45,796 nucleotides of DNA from DAIQNV01 sp036788215 (lineage in GTDB: Bacteria; Planctomycetota; Phycisphaerae; Phycisphaerales; UBA1924): NCBI GenBank assembly GCA_036788215.1, contig DAIQNV010000022.1:1-45796 (forward strand), read 5' to 3'. The first letter of the stretch is position 1; each line of letters starts with the position of its first letter. Shown in pieces: positions 42,416 through 45,796 of the stretch. A program made the position numbers and the translations under genes. The notes below the pieces were generated by a model. It did not search any database, had not been told where the DNA came from, and was given only the letters and a program-made list of their open reading frames with translations.

Positions 42416-43722
42416 GCCTCGGGCCCGTACCGCTCCGCCGCGATCTCGAGCAGCCTCCGCTGCAGCTCGATCAGGCTCTCCATGTTCACCCGCGACTGCA
42501 GGCGTTGCATGTACCGGTCCCGCTCCGTCACGAATCGCTCGTTCCGCAGCTCGTCCAGGATGTCGAGTTGCGCGTCATACAGCGACCGCGCCGGGTCGTT
42601 GATCTCCTCCAGGTACAGCCACGCGGGCGTCGACCCGATCTCGATCGGCCCCGCGTACGCCCCGGGCTCCAGCCCTCGGGCCAGGTCATTCAAGGAGTCC
42701 ACCCCGAAGAAACTCGCCTCCTCGTAGGGCCACCGGAACTCGATCACCTGCAGCCCGCCCTCGGTCGCGTTCGACACATTGATCGAGCTCGAAGCGATCG
42801 CCCTGAAGGGCTCGCCCTCCCCGAGCCGGCGCGCCGCCTCCGCAGCCTCTTCCGGCCCCGCCACACGCAGCAGCCGGAACCGCGCCGTGGGCAGCTCCCG
42901 GTTCTGCGCCCGCTCCCGCTCGTACCGCTGCCGGATGTCCCGCCAGCTCACCTGCACCCGGTCGAACAACGCCTCGTTCAGCGCCCGCCGAACGAGCAGC
43001 TGCTCCTCCTGCTCCCGCAGGTACTCCTCCTCGCTCAGCCCCCGGTCCTCCGCGAGCGACTGCGCCGCCAGGGACGCGCTCCCGTAGCTCTGGCTGATCA
43101 GGTCATCCCGCAGCCCCTGCACGAACGCGAACAGCCCCTGCTTCTGTGCAGGTGTCAGCTGCTTCAACGCCTCCGCCCGCAGCAACTCATCCTCCAGGAT
43201 CAGCCGCATGTCCCGCGCGATCAGCGCCGCCGCGAACCGCATCCACTCCGACCGCCCCATCCGCCGCGCCTCCGCCAGCAGGCGCCCCGACAGAGGCTCC
43301 AGGAACCGGTCCGCATAGATCGGCCGCCCGTTCACATCCCCCAGCTTCGCCTCGATCAGCACCTCGCCCGTCACAGGCTCCGCCGGTGCCCCAGCCCCAC
43401 CTCTCGACTCGTCAGGCCCCCCCGCCCGCGCCACGATGGGCAGATCACTCCCCGCCCCAGCCCCCGCCTCCATCCCTGTCCCCGCGCCCGCCCCGCTCAA
43501 CGCCATTGGCCCCGACCCGATCGCCACCTCGGGGCGCGCCGGCACCTCCCGCACGCGTTCCGGAGCCTTCGCCGGGCCCAGCTCCACCGCATCGGGCGAT
43601 GCCGCGAAGTCCCCCGCCGACAGCACCAGTCGCTCCGCCCGATCGCCACCCCCCCCACGGGGCCCCCCGCACCCACCGGCGACCACACCCAAACCCAGGC
43701 ACAAGACCAGTCGCATCCGCAT
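42412..43722 (-). CDS. Lipoprotein resembling SurA/parvulin-type peptidyl-prolyl isomerase
   Basis: 436 residues from ATG 43722, chosen because the product then begins with a lipoprotein signal (MRMRLVLCLGLGVVAGGC, lipid Cys18) and a TACACT box lies 6 nt upstream. A disordered Gly/Ala/Pro region (about 20-130) precedes a SurA-like N-terminal helical domain (VNGRPIYADRFLEPL...LSEEEYLREQEEQLL) and a parvulin-like segment (ARFRLLRVAGPEEAAEAARRL; GLQVIEFRWPYEEASF; PGAYAGPIEIG). The isomerase domain is divergent, so chaperone activity is more likely than confirmed catalysis. It probably acts in envelope protein folding. Confidence 0.72.
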   Translation of the reverse strand: MRMRLVLCLGLGVVAGGCGGPRGGGGDRAERLVLSAGDFAASPDAVELGPAKAPERVREVPARPEVAIGSGPMALSGAGAGTGMEAGAGAGSDLPIVARAGGPDESRGGAGAPAEPVTGEVLIEAKLGDVNGRPIYADRFLEPLSGRLLAEARRMGRSEWMRFAAALIARDMRLILEDELLRAEALKQLTPAQKQGLFAFVQGLRDDLISQSYGSASLAAQSLAEDRGLSEEEYLREQEEQLLVRRALNEALFDRVQVSWRDIRQRYERERAQNRELPTARFRLLRVAGPEEAAEAARRLGEGEPFRAIASSSINVSNATEGGLQVIEFRWPYEEASFFGVDSLNDLARGLEPGAYAGPIEIGSTPAWLYLEEINDPARSLYDAQLDILDELRNERFVTERDRYMQRLQSRVNMESLIELQRRLLEIAAERYGPEA

Positions 43723-43728
43723 CCCGAC

Positions 43729-43734
43729 AGTGTA
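43729..43734 (-). promoter_or_regulatory. TACACT box 6 nt before the lipoprotein gene
   Basis: TACACT on the minus strand with 6 nt (GTCGGG) to ATG 43722. There is no Shine-Dalgarno. It supports this start over longer in-frame options and fits a leaderless transcript. Confidence 0.45.
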
Positions 43735-43810
43735 GAGAACCCCCCAACCCCTGACCCCCATCCCCCCCAATCCCCTCCCCCCACAAACTGGCCACGCCCA
43801 GCCCGCCCCC

Positions 43811-43816
43811 TAGAGT
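43811..43816 (+). promoter_or_regulatory. TAGAGT -10-like box upstream of the DUF1844 gene
   Basis: TAGAGT lies 27 nt before ATG 43844, with GAAAGGA as ribosome-binding site in between. The same 27-nt spacing is seen before the dockerin gene at 41929. This is the leadered counterpart of the leaderless pattern. Confidence 0.4.
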
Positions 43817-43843
43817 GCCCCGACCCGAACGAAAGGACCCACC

Positions 43844-44365
43844 ATGGCCGAAGGCGATACCCACAAGCTCATCATCGACGACGACTGGAAGAGCCAGGCC
43901 AAGGCGGAAAAGGAAAAACTCGCGAGGAAAGCCGCAGAGGAAGCCGCCAAGAAGGCCCCCCCGGGCGCCAGCCAGGGAGGCCTCCCCGAAGAAGTCGGCT
44001 TCACCGACCTCGTCCGCCTCCTCGCCACCCAGGCCCTCATGTACCTCGGGGCTTTCCCCGACCCCCAGACCGGCAAGGCCATGGTCGCTCTCGACGTCGC
44101 CAAGCTCAACATCGACCTCCTCACCATCCTTGAGGAAAAGACCAAGGGCAACCTCGACGAGGAAGAGGCCGAAGCCCTCTCCGGCACCGCCCACGAGCTC
44201 CGCATCCAGTTCGTCGAGGTCGCCAAGGCGGTCCAGAAGGCCATGGACGAGGGACGCATCGGACCCGGGGGCGAGATCAACCCGGGCGCCGGTGGCCCCG
44301 GCGGTCCCGCCGGCATGGGCGGCATGGGCTCCGGCCCCATCCCCGGGCCCGGAATGGGCCGCTAA
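43844..44365 (+). CDS. DUF1844 domain protein
   Basis: 173 residues. The N-terminal part is charged and Lys/Ala-rich (KAEKEKLARKAAEEAAKK). The central segment FTDLVRLLATQALMYLGAFPD, then AKLNIDLLTILEEKTKGNL, is the DUF1844 signature, a small helical family of unknown function found in planctomycetes, acidobacteria and deltaproteobacteria. The tail is Gly/Pro/Met-rich and probably disordered. It has a good ribosome-binding site (GAAAGGA) and precedes the succinate dehydrogenase genes by about 207 nt. Confidence 0.85.
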   Translation: MAEGDTHKLIIDDDWKSQAKAEKEKLARKAAEEAAKKAPPGASQGGLPEEVGFTDLVRLLATQALMYLGAFPDPQTGKAMVALDVAKLNIDLLTILEEKTKGNLDEEEAEALSGTAHELRIQFVEVAKAVQKAMDEGRIGPGGEINPGAGGPGGPAGMGGMGSGPIPGPGMGR

Positions 44366-44388
44366 TCACCAGCCCCGACCGAATCTGT

Positions 44389-44420
44389 TTCCGGTCCCAC
44401 CGGAATCTTTCCGATATAGT
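44389..44420 (+). promoter_or_regulatory. Inverted repeat and TATAGT box upstream of sdhC
   Basis: TTCCGG-TCCCA-CCGGAA (about 44389-44405) is a 6-bp inverted repeat followed by TCTTT. TATAGT at 44415-44420 is a good -10 match about 150 nt before the sdhC start. The repeat could be an operator over the -35 region or a weak terminator for the DUF1844 gene. Confidence 0.4.
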
Positions 44421-44572
44421 TGATGCCCGCGGCGGGAACACGGGGTGATCGCCGCGGACCGCGGTCGTCCTATCGGACCAGGAAGGCCCGACCCCTCGCA
44501 CCACACCCCGATCAGCGAGGCCCCCAGACCCGGCGTTCCACGCCGACCGAAGGGCCCGGAGGACAGCCCGGA

Positions 44573-45511
44573 GTGACCGCCAACCAGAGCTTCCTCGATA
44601 AGCACTATTTCCTCGTTCGACGCCTCCACTCGCTGACCGGCATCGTCCCGATCGGCGTTTTCCTCATCGCCCACCTCGTCACCAACTCCTCGCTCCTCTG
44701 GGGCGTCTACGGGCTCCGGGGCGCGGGCGACGGGCTCACCCTCTCCGACGGGGGCGTCAAGTACTTCCAGCACGAGGTCACCTGGATCAACACCTCGATC
44801 CCGCACCTCGTCCTCATCGAGATCGCCCTGTGGGGCTCGATCGCCTTCCACTCCATCCTGGGCTTCTACTACGCCTTCACAGGCAAGCGCAACACCGACC
44901 GCTACGCCTACCAGGACAACTGGCGCTACACCCTGCAGCGCTGGTCCGGCTACATCGGCATCATCTTCATCTTCTACCACGTCGCCACCCTCCGCTGGGG
45001 CTGGAGCTTCCTCGTGCCCGAGGGCACCCTCTGGTCGCACAGCTTCAGCGCCTCCACCCTCGCAGCAGCCATGCAAGGCTCCACCGAGGGCTGGACCATG
45101 GCGGGCGTGATGGTCTCGCTCCTCTACTTCGTGGGCATCACCCTCCTCGTCTTCCACTTCGCCAACGGCATGTGGACCGCCGCCATCACCTGGGGCCTCA
45201 CCATCTCCCAGGAAGCCCAGAAGCGCTGGGGCTACGTCTGCGCCGGCCTCGGTGGCTTCCTCATGGTCGCCGGCTGGTCCTCCTTCGCCGGCGCTCTCAT
45301 CCTCGATTACGACAAGGCCCACGCGGTCGAACGCGAGATGTTCATCGAACAGCACGGGGAGCAGGCCTACCTCGAGTACGTCAAGAAGAAGAACATCCGC
45401 ACGCCCCAAACCGAAGAGCAGACCGAAGAGCGGGCCGACGAGCTGACCGCGGAACCCGTCGTGTCGACCGACACCGGACAGGACACCGCAGCCGCCGACA
45501 CCGGGGGCTGA
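44573..45511 (+). CDS. sdhC: Succinate dehydrogenase cytochrome b subunit (b558 family)
   Basis: 312 residues from GTG 44573, with GGAGGA about 9 nt upstream. The in-frame extension back to 44420 is low-complexity and rejected. Five membrane helices with haem-ligand candidates: RRLHSLTGIVPIGVFLIAHL, IAFHSILGFYYAF, IFIFYHVATLRWG and LLVFHFANGMWTA. This single-subunit, two-haem anchor is the Bacillus/Wolinella type of complex II (sdhC_b558 family) rather than the E. coli SdhC/SdhD pair. An acidic C-terminal tail of about 50 residues (EEQTEERADELTAE) is unusual. The flavoprotein gene follows after 98 nt. Confidence 0.92.
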   Translation: MTANQSFLDKHYFLVRRLHSLTGIVPIGVFLIAHLVTNSSLLWGVYGLRGAGDGLTLSDGGVKYFQHEVTWINTSIPHLVLIEIALWGSIAFHSILGFYYAFTGKRNTDRYAYQDNWRYTLQRWSGYIGIIFIFYHVATLRWGWSFLVPEGTLWSHSFSASTLAAAMQGSTEGWTMAGVMVSLLYFVGITLLVFHFANGMWTAAITWGLTISQEAQKRWGYVCAGLGGFLMVAGWSSFAGALILDYDKAHAVEREMFIEQHGEQAYLEYVKKKNIRTPQTEEQTEERADELTAEPVVSTDTGQDTAAADTGG

Positions 45512-45609
45512 CAGCCCCGAATCCGAGACAGCCGACCCCCCGAACCACCGGGTTGAGGACGACCAGAAACGCCCGGGAAAGCACCGGGCATGACCGACAG
45601 GGAACTCCC

Positions 45610-45796
45610 ATGGCAGAGAAGCGCGTCATCGTGGTAGGGGGGGGCCTCGCGGGCCTCGCCGCCGCCATCCGGATCGCCGAGCAGGACATCCCGGTGGACC
45701 TCTTCAGCATGGTCCCCGTCAAGCGCTCCCACTCCGTCTGCGCCCAGGGCGGCATCAACGCCTGCAACGACGTCGCCCGCCAGCAGGGCTACTCCG
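45610..45796 (+). CDS. sdhA: Succinate dehydrogenase/fumarate reductase flavoprotein subunit, 3' end outside window
   Basis: First 62 codons only. The FAD-binding dinucleotide motif VIVVGGGLAGLAAAIRIAE starts at residue 6. The SHSVCAQGGINA segment carries the His expected to bind FAD covalently. It follows the cytochrome b gene in the usual C-A-B order of this complex II class. The iron-sulphur subunit gene should lie beyond the window. Confidence 0.93.
   Translation, partial: MAEKRVIVVGGGLAGLAAAIRIAEQDIPVDLFSMVPVKRSHSVCAQGGINACNDVARQQGYS

Overview
The window is about 45.8 kb of GC-rich bacterial chromosome and most resembles a planctomycete of the class Phycisphaerae. The reasons are two secreted proteins ending in a GC-type dockerin repeat, an ECF sigma factor next to a membrane-anchored Ser/Thr kinase, a membrane protein with a CxxCxYDLRGL...CPECG zinc ribbon, a double-vWA/GATase-like protein beside a Gln-rich coiled-coil partner, and REP-like palindromes at convergent gene ends. 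No phage, insertion sequence, CRISPR array, tRNA or rRNA was seen. Three runs of exactly 100 N (16493-16592, 21107-21206, 28030-28129) are assembly gaps that break polA, the mreD/nucleotidyltransferase junction and the kinase gene.

Layout. 1-7689 (+): end of rho with a low-complexity N-terminal extension; a small membrane protein; a secreted TPR-like protein; an LPG-synthase/YbhN-type membrane protein; a DUF444 (YhbH/YeaH) vWA protein; a zinc-ribbon membrane protein. 7727-11555 (-): an ATPase-permease-GldG-like ABC operon with ATGA overlaps. 11815-13584 (+): a PAS/GAF/receiver protein without a kinase domain. 13761-24968 (-): coiled-coil protein, mreB-mreC-mreD, an alternative GlmU-type nucleotidyltransferase, a Uma2-family protein, polA, a secreted amidohydrolase and prmC. 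25450-29246 (+): ECF sigma factor and transmembrane kinase. 29343-30389 (-): trpD. 30474-36237 (+): Gln-rich DUF4175-like protein and double-vWA/GATase protein. 36241-38004 (-): miaB. 38112-40585 (+): sensor histidine kinase, a small coiled-coil ORF and a small dockerin protein. 40874-43722 (-): larger dockerin protein, yraN and a SurA/parvulin-like lipoprotein. 43844-45796 (+): a DUF1844 protein, the succinate dehydrogenase cytochrome b subunit and the start of its flavoprotein.

How genes work together. mreBCD with a UDP-sugar-type nucleotidyltransferase suggests a cell-shape and envelope cluster. The ECF factor and kinase look like one signalling pair. The Gln-rich and vWA/GATase proteins are consecutive and probably act together at the membrane. 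The cytochrome b and flavoprotein genes begin a respiratory complex II operon, with the iron-sulphur gene presumably past the window end.

Three patterns stand out beyond the genes. First, eight genes have a TAnnnT box only 5-7 nt before the start codon, which points to widespread leaderless transcripts. Second, four of the five convergent gene junctions carry palindromic elements. They include two copies of one hairpin element, each with its left arm duplicated at a 22-nt period, and a GCCC...GGGC palindrome family that also occurs in frame inside miaB. Third, flanking sequence lets the true size class of two gaps be predicted.
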